A stretch of 64,000 nt of DNA from a virus. Under the pieces are notes generated by a model. It saw only the letters and a list, made by a program, of their open reading frames with translations. It searched no databases and had not been told where the DNA came from. The stretch is from the IMG/VR virus record IMGVR_UViG_3300027816_000051, positions 224,261 through 288,260 of that record, one strand, 5' to 3'. This document shows, piece by piece, positions 20,525-28,799 of this stretch (position 1 is its first letter; every line of letters begins with the position of its first letter). The position numbers and the translations under genes were made by a program.

Positions 20525-20555
20525 AAAAAGGGAGTTTAAACTCCCTTTTGTTTTT
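20524..20555. terminator. Bidirectional terminator between convergent genes
   Basis: AAAAGGGAGTTTAAACTCCCTTTTG, with T/A runs on both sides. Confidence 0.82.
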
Positions 20556-20995
20556 TATAAACCGGCTTCCCAAGTTATAAGATGGTCATCTTGGGGTAAA
20601 GAAACTTTCACAGAGTCCTGTCCAATAAATTTAATGTAACCATTTAACTTATCACCGATAATTTGAATGGTTATGGTATTCATGTCGTCATTTTTGTAGT
20701 ATTGTGAAACTTTATAACCACGACATTCACCTTTTAGGTTCATAACAATCACGGAATCTGGTTTGATATCCATGGGTGTTTTACGTCTCACCAAAATACG
20801 GTCGGCATAAATCAATGGGTCAGTTATTCTTTCTTCAAGATTATCATCCTCCATTGGGGTTATCTTCAACCCATTCTTGATTTCAACCAACTTAATTGGA
20901 TAAATCAAATCCACCGATGAATCGGTTTCGTTTTCTTGTCCAAACAATACCACTGAAGACAAGATGAAGACGGCGATTAATGATAATTTTTTCAT
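20555..20995 (-). CDS. Secreted hypothetical protein (146 aa)
   Basis: MKKLSLIAVFILSSVVLFGQ is a clean signal peptide ending in the flavobacterial FGQ context, followed by ENETDSSVD. The mature part is beta-rich (YADRILVRRKTPMDIKPDSV ... MNTITIQIIGDKLNGYIKFI) with a single Cys, suggesting a small periplasmic or outer-membrane-associated beta protein. Host-type promoter, no tag. Family unknown. Confidence 0.8.
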   Translation of the reverse strand: MKKLSLIAVFILSSVVLFGQENETDSSVDLIYPIKLVEIKNGLKITPMEDDNLEERITDPLIYADRILVRRKTPMDIKPDSVIVMNLKGECRGYKVSQYYKNDDMNTITIQIIGDKLNGYIKFIGQDSVKVSLPQDDHLITWEAGL

Positions 20996-21017
20996 GACTT
21001 TAATTAATTTGTTGATT

Positions 21018-21049
21018 CAAAGGTATGGCGACTTTTAGAATATTCCAAA
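21018..21049 (-). promoter_or_regulatory. Bacteroidota-type promoter
   Basis: The minus strand reads TTTGG, about 20 nt, TACCTTTG. Confidence 0.75.
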
Positions 21050-21118
21050 TTTTTTTCAAATATTTTTAAAAAAAAATCGTAACTAATTCAAAATCAACTT
21101 ATTAAATTTGAAAATATT

Positions 21119-21457
21119 TTACCAAAATAGTTGTATACATATCATTGCCACTGCTAAAATCAAGGTAATTACGGTCTTTAAAGTCATAACCTCGGAAAAT
21201 AACCACATAGACATAAAGGTGAAAACAATCATTCCTGACGCAAAACCTATAAGTCTCGCTGGCCATAACTGAAACCCAAAATATGTTACAATAAGTCGAA
21301 CTGATTCTAAGGTCAGTAACATTGCGGGTACCCCAAAAATAAAAAGACTAATTATTTTGTTATCGTTCATCCATTTATATTTCAAAGGTCCCTGATATTG
21401 TATAAATGTTAAAATGTGAGCACAAATAGCATAGACTAGTCCTAAAATTAAATTCAT
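21119..21457 (-). CDS. Four-helix membrane protein (112 aa)
   Basis: Four hydrophobic segments (about 3-20, 36-52, 60-88, 92-110) including FIFGVPAMLLTLESVRLIV and LIGFASGMIVFTFMSMWLFS. The size and four-helix layout resemble DMT/SMR-type or DUF486-like small membrane proteins, but no signature is conserved enough to name it. A weak host-type promoter (TATCTTTA) lies just upstream. Located between two genes for secreted proteins, so possibly part of an envelope-directed group. Confidence 0.78.
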   Translation of the reverse strand: MNLILGLVYAICAHILTFIQYQGPLKYKWMNDNKIISLFIFGVPAMLLTLESVRLIVTYFGFQLWPARLIGFASGMIVFTFMSMWLFSEVMTLKTVITLILAVAMICIQLFW

Positions 21458-21516
21458 GTATTAAAGATACGAATTATTTCTATCAAATCAAAATATAAAA
21501 AATATTTTAAAATTTT

Positions 21517-21548
21517 TTTGGATATTCCAAAAATATGTTTTATGTTTG
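21517..21548 (+). promoter_or_regulatory. Bacteroidota-type promoter abutting the start codon
   Basis: TTTGG, about 20 nt, TATGTTTG, then TGGT and the ATG at 21553. A second case that predicts a leaderless mRNA. Confidence 0.75.
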
Positions 21549-21552
21549 TGGT

Positions 21553-22224
21553 ATGAAAAGATTGATTCTGATATTATTATTGGTGAAGTCACAAATTGTT
21601 GTCTCTCAAACAAATCGTATCTCACAAGACTCTATTAATATCTATTTTCAAAATATTGTCAACGAGTATAGGGTTAACAATAACCTAAGTAGTTTATCTA
21701 TTGATACCACATTAAGTCCTTTTACAAAAAATTGGTCGGAGTACATGTTTAAACAAAATTATTGTGGACATGGTGTTGGCGACGAATCATTTGAAAATCG
21801 AGCAATTAATTTTGTATCTATAAGAGAACTTTATTGTGTTGAAAACGTGGCGGGTCCGTGGGATTTTACCAAAGACTTACCATATGATGTTGAAGACCCA
21901 AGTTACACATATTATACTAAAATTGGATTGGATGGTCTCGATTACAAATACAAATTAACCAGCACCGAAATACACACTTTATTGGATGTTGAAAATAAAA
22001 TAGGTGAAGGTGTAAACACCAACAAAAATATTGCAGTTTTCGTTTTTTATCTATGGAAAAACTCACCATCTCACAACGAAGCGTTATTAGATTATCAAAC
22101 AACTAAATTCTATGTTTCCATAACATATGTTGGTACAAAAATAACAGCGTCGTATTTAGCCACAAGTTCCCCGAAACCAATAAGTAAAAAAAGACAGGGA
22201 TGGTTAAGTAAATTATGTCGTTAG
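21553..22224 (+). CDS. Secreted CAP/SCP-superfamily protein
   Basis: Start at MKRLILILLLVKSQIVVSQT (21553); the frame to 21535 would begin inside the -7 box. The signal peptide is followed by a CAP-type layout. Helix 1 reads IVNEYRVNNNLSSLSIDTTL, and NWSEYMFKQNYCGHGVGDES places a His in the CAP cavity position. VENVAGPW takes the place of the E-N-x-A motif, FYLWKNSPSHNEALLDYQTT matches the W-x-x-S-P-x-H-x-x-x-L motif, and a final ITYVGTKITASYLAT strand pair closes the fold. CAP proteins bind or cleave lipids or peptides outside the cell. Unusual cargo for a phage. Host-type promoter. Confidence 0.83.
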   Translation: MKRLILILLLVKSQIVVSQTNRISQDSINIYFQNIVNEYRVNNNLSSLSIDTTLSPFTKNWSEYMFKQNYCGHGVGDESFENRAINFVSIRELYCVENVAGPWDFTKDLPYDVEDPSYTYYTKIGLDGLDYKYKLTSTEIHTLLDVENKIGEGVNTNKNIAVFVFYLWKNSPSHNEALLDYQTTKFYVSITYVGTKITASYLATSSPKPISKKRQGWLSKLCR

Positions 22225-22245
22225 ATTTATAACAATTAAATGAGA

Positions 22246-22253
22246 TATTTATA
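22246..22253 (+). promoter_or_regulatory. TATTTATA box (putative phage late promoter)
   Basis: GATATTTATA, 12 nt before ATG 22266. Confidence 0.6.
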
Positions 22254-22265
22254 AATAAAAAAGTC

Positions 22266-22727
22266 ATGACCCAAATTATAGTAACAGAAACGCAGTTAAA
22301 GAACCTCACAAGAAGATTAAACGAAGATTCTATGGATAGTAAGTATAGAATGGAATGTAAAGCCGACGTTGATTATTATAAAGTAATGTACAACGGTATG
22401 GAAATTGAATATGTATATCCATTAAATATTAACGTAAATTTTGACATCGATTTAGAGGGAAGAAGTTATGGTATTAAAAGTGTATCCGTATATAATATCG
22501 TTGGTCCATCTGAAGTAGAAATGGAGATAGAATACTACCCTGAAAATAGTGATGATTCAGTAGATGAAACCGTTGTTGTGCCACTAAATTGGGATAATGT
22601 TGTAATAGATAAGGATGAGAATTTGGGTTATATTGGTATTGGTGATATTATACAAATTTCATTGAAAAATGATGAGAGTGGTAAAATCGTTTGTGATACC
22701 ATTACAGTAAGTAGTTTCTCTATATAA
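22266..22727 (+). CDS. Tagged beta-rich protein (153 aa)
   Basis: The tag MTQIIVTETQLKNLTRRL-NE|D is followed by a beta-sandwich-like body of about 130 aa (YKVMYNGMEIEYVYPLNINV ... VVPLNWDNVVIDKDENLGYI) with acidic turns. No family recognised. Own TATTTATA box. Interpreted as virion-associated because of the tag. Confidence 0.8.
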   Translation: MTQIIVTETQLKNLTRRLNEDSMDSKYRMECKADVDYYKVMYNGMEIEYVYPLNINVNFDIDLEGRSYGIKSVSVYNIVGPSEVEMEIEYYPENSDDSVDETVVVPLNWDNVVIDKDENLGYIGIGDIIQISLKNDESGKIVCDTITVSSFSI

Positions 22728-22762
22728 TCTTTACATTTTTTTAAAGTAATCGTATACTTATA

Positions 22763-22774
22763 ATAGACCTTGTG
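22763..22774. repeat. Inverted repeat flanking the zinc-ribbon gene, left copy
   Basis: ATAGACCTTGTG. Its exact reverse complement CACAAGGTCTAT occurs at 23665-23676, just after the gene between them. Confidence 0.55.
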
Positions 22775-22858
22775 GTTGAAGTCGAAGTGTCCTCGTGATA
22801 TTTGAGTTGGAATTGATACCAACGAATTCGGGTTCAAATACAAAAAAATATAAGGAAT

Positions 22859-23653
22859 ATGAATTACACAACCTCAAACAGGTATGCTGTACCTCAATCT
22901 TTTATTACAAGAAGTAAACAAAGATTAAAACAGCACGTAGACACCGTATACATGAATAACGGTGATGAGTTCGAAATCGAACTTTACAATCCCACACAAA
23001 ATAAAGTTTTAGCTAAGATTGAACTGAATGGTAAATCCATCGGTAATGGTATCATAGTTCGTCCTGGTGAAAGAGTTTTCCTCGAAAGGTACTTAGACGA
23101 AGCGAGAAAGTTTTTGTTTGAAACTTATGTTGTAAATGGGAATAATGAAGAAGTCCAAAAATCCATAGAGAATAATGGTGACGTTGTTGTCAGATTTTAC
23201 GATGAAGTATCAACATACCCGTATTATGGTAGTATTCCCACTTGGAATAGTAATTGGAATAATAGTGGAACCCTTAGTTATCCACCGGGTGTAAGAACCT
23301 TTACAACAAATAATATGAATTCTATTAGTTCTTCATCATCTAATTATTCATATGTGAATGATACCATCACCAGTAGTATTGATGTGAACCTTAACATTCC
23401 AAAATTAAAAAAGAGTAAAGAAAGACACATTGAAACTGGTAGAGTTGAGAAAGGTTCTGAGTCAAACCAAACTTTTGTTTATGACAACAGTAATTTTAAC
23501 TCTTTTCCATGTAAAACAAATTGGTGGAAAATAAAACCAAATTCAACCAAAGTGATGGTTCGGGAAGATTTAACTGTTTACTGTACTGAATGTGGCTCAA
23601 AAAGAAAAAAAGATTCTCATAAATTTTGTCCCCATTGCGGAACAAAATATTAA
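22859..23653 (+). CDS. Untagged protein with C-terminal zinc ribbon (264 aa)
   Basis: The N-terminal domain (residues 25-125) is beta-rich. It contains ELYNPTQNKVLAKIELNGKS and IIVRPGERVFLERYLDEARK-FLFETY, a pattern that I recall from uncharacterised proteins of giant viruses and large phages. A Ser/Asn-rich linker (130-185) leads to a C-terminal zinc ribbon of two CxxC pairs (YCTECGSK ... FCPHCGTKY). No tag and no TATTTATA box. Flanked by 12-nt inverted repeats and ended by a strong terminator. Perhaps a virion surface or nucleoid protein; unproven. Confidence 0.8.
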   Translation: MNYTTSNRYAVPQSFITRSKQRLKQHVDTVYMNNGDEFEIELYNPTQNKVLAKIELNGKSIGNGIIVRPGERVFLERYLDEARKFLFETYVVNGNNEEVQKSIENNGDVVVRFYDEVSTYPYYGSIPTWNSNWNNSGTLSYPPGVRTFTTNNMNSISSSSSNYSYVNDTITSSIDVNLNIPKLKKSKERHIETGRVEKGSESNQTFVYDNSNFNSFPCKTNWWKIKPNSTKVMVREDLTVYCTECGSKRKKDSHKFCPHCGTKY

Positions 23654-23664
23654 AATAAACTAAT

Positions 23665-23676
23665 CACAAGGTCTAT
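23665..23676. repeat. Inverted repeat flanking the zinc-ribbon gene, right copy
   Basis: CACAAGGTCTAT, exact reverse complement of 22763-22774. Confidence 0.55.
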
Positions 23677-23679
23677 GAA

Positions 23680-23703
23680 GGGGTTACAGGTTGTAACCCT
23701 TTC
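23680..23703 (+). terminator. Terminator of the zinc-ribbon gene
   Basis: GGGGTTACA-ggt-TGTAACCCTTTCTT stem-loop and T run. It may also serve the convergent minus-strand gene. Confidence 0.75.
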
Positions 23704-23997
23704 TTATTTAAAATCAACAGGTATTGATTTTATATCACTAATCGTGATATTTTTTAAACCCAACGTACCGTGTGAAATTGGTGCGAATACACCTTGGGTA
23801 TGTAGGAATTGAAAATAATAATATAGGTACGTTGGGTCAATTTTGTTAAGGTATTCTTCTTTTACTTTAACACCAATGTTCTCTTCATAAAACTCCTTTG
23901 AGGGTTTACCGACACTTTGTTCGGAACCTTTTCTTTGTAACCAAAAATCGGCTTCGGGAAAATTGGTTTTAAATATACATACATCTCCTATTCTCAT
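23704..23997 (-). CDS. HsdS-like half-domain phage protein (97 aa)
   Basis: RIGDVCIFKTNFPEADFWLQ, then RKGSEQSVGKPSKEF, PTYLYYYFQFLHTQGVF, ISHGTLGLKNITISDIKSIPV. The last part is like the end of a type I restriction specificity TRD (Y-L-y-y-x-f ... G-s-l-k-n-I ... I-k-x-I-p). A compact family of this type is common in large myoviruses. It is far too short to be a full S subunit and no HsdM or HsdR is present. Overlaps the upstream tagged gene by 4 nt, so it belongs to the same leftward operon (28116 to 23704). Function in phages unknown. Confidence 0.78.
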   Translation of the reverse strand: MRIGDVCIFKTNFPEADFWLQRKGSEQSVGKPSKEFYEENIGVKVKEEYLNKIDPTYLYYYFQFLHTQGVFAPISHGTLGLKNITISDIKSIPVDFK

Positions 23998-25598
23998 AAT
24001 TCTGAAAGTCTATCGTTTAAATAACTGTTGAAATCGTTATCATCAATATCTGGTGACCATCTGTCGTCAATATAGAATCTTGGTTTTTCATAGTACTCAC
24101 CTAGTAATTCATGAAAAACACATTGGGCATCATCGTCACATTTTTCAAAAAACTCATCCATTTCATCTTCACCATAACCCATGTTATCTATTATGTTTTT
24201 TAAATTAATTCGTATGGTTGCACCTCTATCATTTAGACTTAAAACATCTCCGTAATCACTAAGTGCGTTTCGTAGTTGCTTCATTGCATAATCATAGTAA
24301 GATGAATTTGCGGAATCGGAAAACGCCGAACCTAATGCACCTCGAACTTCATAGTTATCGTCATACTCTTCTATTAATTCATCTATAGACATGTTTGGTT
24401 CAAATTCTTCACCTGCTCTATCTCTAAGATAATCAATGATTGTTCTTTTATTATCTTCGTCTGCATGGTATTCTAACGCAGATTTCCAATCATCATAATA
24501 CCCATCAGTTAATTCCCATATATCACCTGATAATAAAGTCTCGATAAAACCTATTTTTTTTGTACGACCACTGGCATCTCTCGATTGTCTAATGGTCCAA
24601 TCCCCCTCAACGTAATATGGAACAGAATCCGGTTCAATATCCCAATCAAAAACCGTATCGGGTTCTTGAAAATCTTGGGTTATACCCATCTTCTGTAGTT
24701 TTCTTTTTAGTTTACGAGTGTTGAATATTTCAGGTTTAGATTGATATATCTGTGTAATTTGTTCATCAGATAAATCGGCAATACTGAAATCATCACCACT
24801 ATTGTATTCACTACCAAAACCTTTTACGATGTCTGTATTTAAAATTAAATCAACAACATAGGGATAAAATTCTGGTTTTGGTTTACTATTTTTAGGACCT
24901 TTTAATTGATAAACAATCCCATCCTCATCACCAATCGCGGCGGTTAAATGACTTTTGTTGACTGTGTAATTATCTTTAAGTTTTTTTGTTTCTCTTAACG
25001 AGAATATCGTGTTACTTGAATTTGTTCTACCACAGTGACCCATGCGGTTACATTCTTCTCTTGAATCATTCGTATTTAAATCCACCCAATAGAAACCAAC
25101 ACCGTCTTTATTTCTGTAGTCTTTTACGATGTCGTTTTTTTCAACATAATTAATATCTCCTTCTCCTGAAGTTAACTCTTGGTGCCACTTTCTTGATTCA
25201 TTGTAAAGTTGACCAAAATTTAAGTTTTTATTATCACCCAAATTTCCGTTTAAACCAATGCGTATCCAGTCCATTATTGATACGATATTACTTCTCATAC
25301 CTCTAACACCAGCACTTTTATTTATTGCGTCGATACCCATTTTTCTTCTATACTCAGGGTCTTTTCTAAAAGTTTCTCTGGCTTGTTTTTCTTCATCTTC
25401 AGGTACCGCACTCATCATATGTTCTAATCTTTGTTGTGCGAATACATCGATTAATTTATTGGCTAATATGATTGATAACGGACCCCCCAATTCTTCTATT
25501 TGGTCAGCATTATCTTGACTCAAACCAAGTTTGTTTACCAATATATCTTTCCTATTGGCTTCAAGAATTAATTGCTCAATTAAATTTATTGTCTTCAT
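23994..25598 (-). CDS. Tagged PcfJ-like-motif protein (534 aa)
   Basis: Short-type tag MKTINLIEQLI-LE|A, close in style to the T4 capsid-targeting sequence. Around residues 180-250 the protein has EECNRMGHCGRTNSSNTIFS-LRE followed by LTAAIGDEDGIVYQLKGPKN-SKP. This is the H-C-x-x-x ... I-f-S-L-R ... v-Q-i-k-G-x-x-N pattern of PcfJ-like proteins. The C-terminal half is helical and very acidic. Adjacent genes encode two further large Cys-motif proteins with similar tags, so they are likely paralogous virion proteins. 4-nt overlaps on both sides show an operon. No biochemical function known. Confidence 0.8.
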   Translation of the reverse strand: MKTINLIEQLILEANRKDILVNKLGLSQDNADQIEELGGPLSIILANKLIDVFAQQRLEHMMSAVPEDEEKQARETFRKDPEYRRKMGIDAINKSAGVRGMRSNIVSIMDWIRIGLNGNLGDNKNLNFGQLYNESRKWHQELTSGEGDINYVEKNDIVKDYRNKDGVGFYWVDLNTNDSREECNRMGHCGRTNSSNTIFSLRETKKLKDNYTVNKSHLTAAIGDEDGIVYQLKGPKNSKPKPEFYPYVVDLILNTDIVKGFGSEYNSGDDFSIADLSDEQITQIYQSKPEIFNTRKLKRKLQKMGITQDFQEPDTVFDWDIEPDSVPYYVEGDWTIRQSRDASGRTKKIGFIETLLSGDIWELTDGYYDDWKSALEYHADEDNKRTIIDYLRDRAGEEFEPNMSIDELIEEYDDNYEVRGALGSAFSDSANSSYYDYAMKQLRNALSDYGDVLSLNDRGATIRINLKNIIDNMGYGEDEMDEFFEKCDDDAQCVFHELLGEYYEKPRFYIDDRWSPDIDDNDFNSYLNDRLSEL

Positions 25599-27412
25599 CT
25601 AAATCTCTTAAAAGAAAGAATACTTTCAAATAGTTTATAATTAGTTCCGTAAGATGCTAAATTTTCCACCTTTACCGGCCCATCAAACCTTTCTCCCGTA
25701 TTTTTATTATAGTAAGTTATATTAATACTTTCTTTTTCACAGTCAATTTTTAATGATGGGATGGATATTAAAAACTCGTCGTTATCTATTCTTGTTTGAC
25801 CTTTAAAAACATTTTGGATGGTGTTATTTAATATGTTTCTGAGTTCACCACATCTTTTAATACCCTCACTGTTTTCTATTATGTTTTCAAAATAATTCTC
25901 AATAAAAGTTTTCATTTCATCGTAGGTTACGTTTTCTTGTTGGTAATCCCAAATACCTTCATAATCGTTATCTATGTCATAATAACTTACATATTCGTTT
26001 AAAACGTCTTCCATAAGTTCATTAGTCCCGTCAATTGACGTATATCCTTTTTTAACTAAGAACAATAAAAAATAAGGTATTCTAACAATGACTTTATCCT
26101 CTCTATATCTGTAATCAAAATCTATATATTTTTCAATAGCATCAACTTCGAGTTGAACCGCATCCTCATAAAAACCATAATTTTTATTAACAAACAATGA
26201 TGAGTAATCATCCCATAAACTTTCACTCTCAACAAAATTATCGTATTGTTCTGATTTAAATTGTTCAAAATTCAAATAACCAAGATTTGATTTTATTTCA
26301 CTTTCATTTTGTTTATAATATTCCTCTAAATATTCTTCGAGGGTTGACTTGATATAATCACCGTCTTCGTTATTCATCCTATCCCACAACATCTCATATC
26401 CTGATTGTGCTTCAGCTTGGTAATAAGTTAAAGTATCTTTTGTTGTTTGAAGACTACCGCCGTAGTCTGACTTAAATGATAATATAAAATTTTCTCTATC
26501 TATTTCAAAATCACTAATGTCATTATCGGTTATTAACTCTCTTAATTTATCTTCATCTTTTTGAACAAAAGCCATAATCAAAGGATTTGATTGTGCCGTT
26601 TTTGAGATTATTTTGTTTACAAGAATACCGGCATCATCTTCGTCCAATGCGTTCATTCTTGCGATTTGTTGTTTTACAATATCTTCGGGTTGGTTATCAC
26701 TTACCAAAGAAGGGAAAAAGAAATTTTTAATATCGGGATTTTCATTTAAAAATTCAGTAACATCAATTCTTTTATCATCTCGGTCCATATATTGTTTCGA
26801 TTCGAAATGGAATTGATACTTATCATTTACATCCGAATCGGATATCAAAATATATAATGGACCCTGAGTGTGGTAACGATTGAAAAGACTACCTCTGTCT
26901 TTGTGTTTTGGATTTAATGATTCTGGTCCCCACGTTGTACACCACTCGGTATTAACACCCAAAGTACACGAAGCTTTTTCTGTAAAAGGTGTAAATATTG
27001 TGAATTTTCTACCTCTGAAAAGTTCTTTATATTCTTTTTCATTGAGTGCGGAAATAATTGAACCTAAATCTTTTGTGTCTCTTGTGTAATAGTTTTTAAC
27101 AACATCATAAAGGTCTGTTAGGGATTTGATTTTAGTAACATCTAAAGCAACATTGTGTTTATAAACATATTCTAAGTACTCTTTTGCTCTTGGTAAATCT
27201 TCGAGTTTTAACCCTTTCTTTCTGTATAAGTTAATTAAAAGTTTTGCATATTTACCAATTCTTTTTAAACCTGTGTCATTTGAGATTGACATTGGGTCAG
27301 CAATCACGATTTGGTTAAACTCATCTCTTGGCAAATCATTATAATACGAATTATAAATTTCGTCAGGAGTGGCCTCCAATATAATAGACTCAATTAATTT
27401 TAATATTTTCAT
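25595..27412 (-). CDS. Tagged WCT-motif protein (605 aa)
   Basis: Tag MKILKLIESII-LE|A. Residues about 135-220 hold FTPFTEKASCTLGVNTEWCT-TW, then FNRYHTQGPLYILIS and KYQFHFESKQYMDRDD. I know this signature (W-C-T ... Y ... G-P-L-Y-v-i ... Y-q-f-h-f-E) from large uncharacterised proteins of myoviruses. Cys158 within the motif is the obvious candidate active or binding residue. The C-terminal 350 residues are acidic and helical with many Tyr. Same operon as 23994-25598 (4-nt overlap). A relative lies at 33159-34754. Confidence 0.8.
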   Translation of the reverse strand: MKILKLIESIILEATPDEIYNSYYNDLPRDEFNQIVIADPMSISNDTGLKRIGKYAKLLINLYRKKGLKLEDLPRAKEYLEYVYKHNVALDVTKIKSLTDLYDVVKNYYTRDTKDLGSIISALNEKEYKELFRGRKFTIFTPFTEKASCTLGVNTEWCTTWGPESLNPKHKDRGSLFNRYHTQGPLYILISDSDVNDKYQFHFESKQYMDRDDKRIDVTEFLNENPDIKNFFFPSLVSDNQPEDIVKQQIARMNALDEDDAGILVNKIISKTAQSNPLIMAFVQKDEDKLRELITDNDISDFEIDRENFILSFKSDYGGSLQTTKDTLTYYQAEAQSGYEMLWDRMNNEDGDYIKSTLEEYLEEYYKQNESEIKSNLGYLNFEQFKSEQYDNFVESESLWDDYSSLFVNKNYGFYEDAVQLEVDAIEKYIDFDYRYREDKVIVRIPYFLLFLVKKGYTSIDGTNELMEDVLNEYVSYYDIDNDYEGIWDYQQENVTYDEMKTFIENYFENIIENSEGIKRCGELRNILNNTIQNVFKGQTRIDNDEFLISIPSLKIDCEKESINITYYNKNTGERFDGPVKVENLASYGTNYKLFESILSFKRFR

Positions 27413-28116
27413 TTTTTTATACCGAATTGAGGTGGGGTTAACGGTCTTACATAGGTATTATCTCTTTGTACTTGATATTGATTTTGATACAACTGAACTG
27501 TTGATGTAGGTGTTGGTGTGGGTGTTTTAATTTGTGCAGCAAATTGTTTATTTAGGTTATCTATTGAGGATTTCCATTTTGGATTTGAAGATAAATCAAA
27601 TTCCACATTTTTAGCAACATTTTTTGTATACCATTTTCCATCTTTGTAACCATATACATAAGCTTTATCACCGGGATAATTGTATTTGTAATCAACACCG
27701 AATTTACTTGTTGTGGTCGTACCTGTAGTAGTTGTTGTTTGTTTTTGTACAGGTGCCGCGACCACAGTTTCAGGTTTAAAAAATTTCTTACGGTCTAAAA
27801 CATCTTTACCCCCACCATTATAAAACTTATCATATGTACCCTGACCAAATTCTTTATCAATTTCTTGTTGTTGTAAGGGGAAAAGATATGAACCTTTAAG
27901 TCCTTTTTTATTCTGTGCCGAAACAATTAATATTTTATTAATGGCGTTTTTACTAACACCAGCAGGATACGGAATTTGTAATTTTTTAGCTTCCACATCT
28001 GTAATAGGTCCAAAACCCGCATCTAACGCCGCTTGTTGTTCTGGTGTTACATTTTCTGAAATAACTTCCCTAAGTATTCTTCTTATGGTTAAATCTATGT
28101 TTTTGTGTGATTTCAT
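27409..28116 (-). CDS. Tagged protein with Thr/Pro-rich linkers (235 aa)
   Basis: The N-terminus KNIDLTIRRILREV-ISE|N is a tag variant. It is followed by PEQQAALDAGFGPITDVEAK-KLQIPYPAGVSK, a Thr-rich stretch (residues 127-140) and a small beta domain (YKYNYPGDKAYVYGYKDGKW). The repeat of Y-x-Y-x-x-P-G/D-G-K resembles the tyrosine-rich segment that follows the tag in 12353-13936 (YDGKYDYMKDGDNYYYKLKN). A TATTTATA box lies 16 nt upstream. First gene of the leftward four-gene operon down to 23704. Function unknown. Confidence 0.8.
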   Translation of the reverse strand: MKSHKNIDLTIRRILREVISENVTPEQQAALDAGFGPITDVEAKKLQIPYPAGVSKNAINKILIVSAQNKKGLKGSYLFPLQQQEIDKEFGQGTYDKFYNGGGKDVLDRKKFFKPETVVAAPVQKQTTTTTGTTTTSKFGVDYKYNYPGDKAYVYGYKDGKWYTKNVAKNVEFDLSSNPKWKSSIDNLNKQFAAQIKTPTPTPTSTVQLYQNQYQVQRDNTYVRPLTPPQFGIKK

Positions 28117-28132
28117 ATTTGCACAATATATC

Positions 28133-28140
28133 TATAAATA
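28133..28140 (-). promoter_or_regulatory. TATTTATA box (putative phage late promoter)
   Basis: GGTATTTATAG on the minus strand, 16 nt before the ATG at 28116. Heads the 28116-23704 operon. Confidence 0.6.
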
Positions 28141-28166
28141 CCTTAAACAATATCTTTTTTCCACAC

Positions 28167-28174
28167 TATTTATT
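28167..28174 (+). promoter_or_regulatory. TATTTATT box (putative phage late promoter)
   Basis: CTATTTATTAG, 30 nt before ATG 28205; divergent from the box at 28133-28140. Confidence 0.5.
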
Positions 28175-28204
28175 AGTAATAATAAAACCTAATTAAATTT
28201 TAAA

Positions 28205-28795
28205 ATGAGCTACAAAAGAGAACAAATTGAACAAACCGTTAAATCAAAAGGATACGTGTGGTTTGAGGGTACTAAAGATTTTGATGTCAACATTGTTGGT
28301 GTTAGAAATTCAAGTACGGGTGATAAAGTAACGAATGTGTTTGATGATTTTTTAACCGTCTCTTATAAGGAGGGTGGTGAATGGAAATTTCAAATTTGGC
28401 CAGCAACAACTGACCCCGGTAAAAAGGGTGTCATGGAGTACCATAATGCCGCGGGGGTGGCAAGATTAGTACCAGGTCAATATAGAGGTTCACACACAAT
28501 AGGTTTACACCAAGGAAAATATGAAGCATTGAAACAACAAAAACCTGTAAAGGTCTATCGTGATAAAGATAAAGATATGCAATATGACGAAAACATAATC
28601 CAAGAGGGTGTTTTTGGTATTAACATTCACAAAGCAGGTGCAGATTCTACGTATGTTGAAAACTGGTCAGAAGGTTGTCAAGTATTTAAAAAGTCGGCGG
28701 ATTTTGATAGTTTTATGAAAATCATGAATAAAGCTGCGACGATACACGGTAAATCTTTCACATACACTCTTATAGAATCAAAAGACATTAAATAA
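28205..28795 (+). CDS. Untagged L,D-transpeptidase/peptidase-like wall enzyme (196 aa)
   Basis: The C-terminal half contains FGINIHKAGADSTYVENWSE-GCQVF, an I-N-I-H ... W-S-x-G-C-Q motif. His and Cys are spaced as in YkuD-like enzymes, and I recognise it from phage proteins that process or cleave murein. The N-terminal half is beta-rich (VWFEGTKDFDVNIVGVRNSS). No signal peptide and no tag. It lies 4 nt upstream of a tagged gene and downstream of a TATTTATT box. A role in lysis or wall penetration is plausible. Confidence 0.75.
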   Translation: MSYKREQIEQTVKSKGYVWFEGTKDFDVNIVGVRNSSTGDKVTNVFDDFLTVSYKEGGEWKFQIWPATTDPGKKGVMEYHNAAGVARLVPGQYRGSHTIGLHQGKYEALKQQKPVKVYRDKDKDMQYDENIIQEGVFGINIHKAGADSTYVENWSEGCQVFKKSADFDSFMKIMNKAATIHGKSFTYTLIESKDIK

Positions 28796-28799
28796 TTTT

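Noticed and set aside
23704-23997. Complete type I restriction specificity subunit
   Set aside because: Only about 97 aa, one half-domain, with no HsdM or HsdR nearby.
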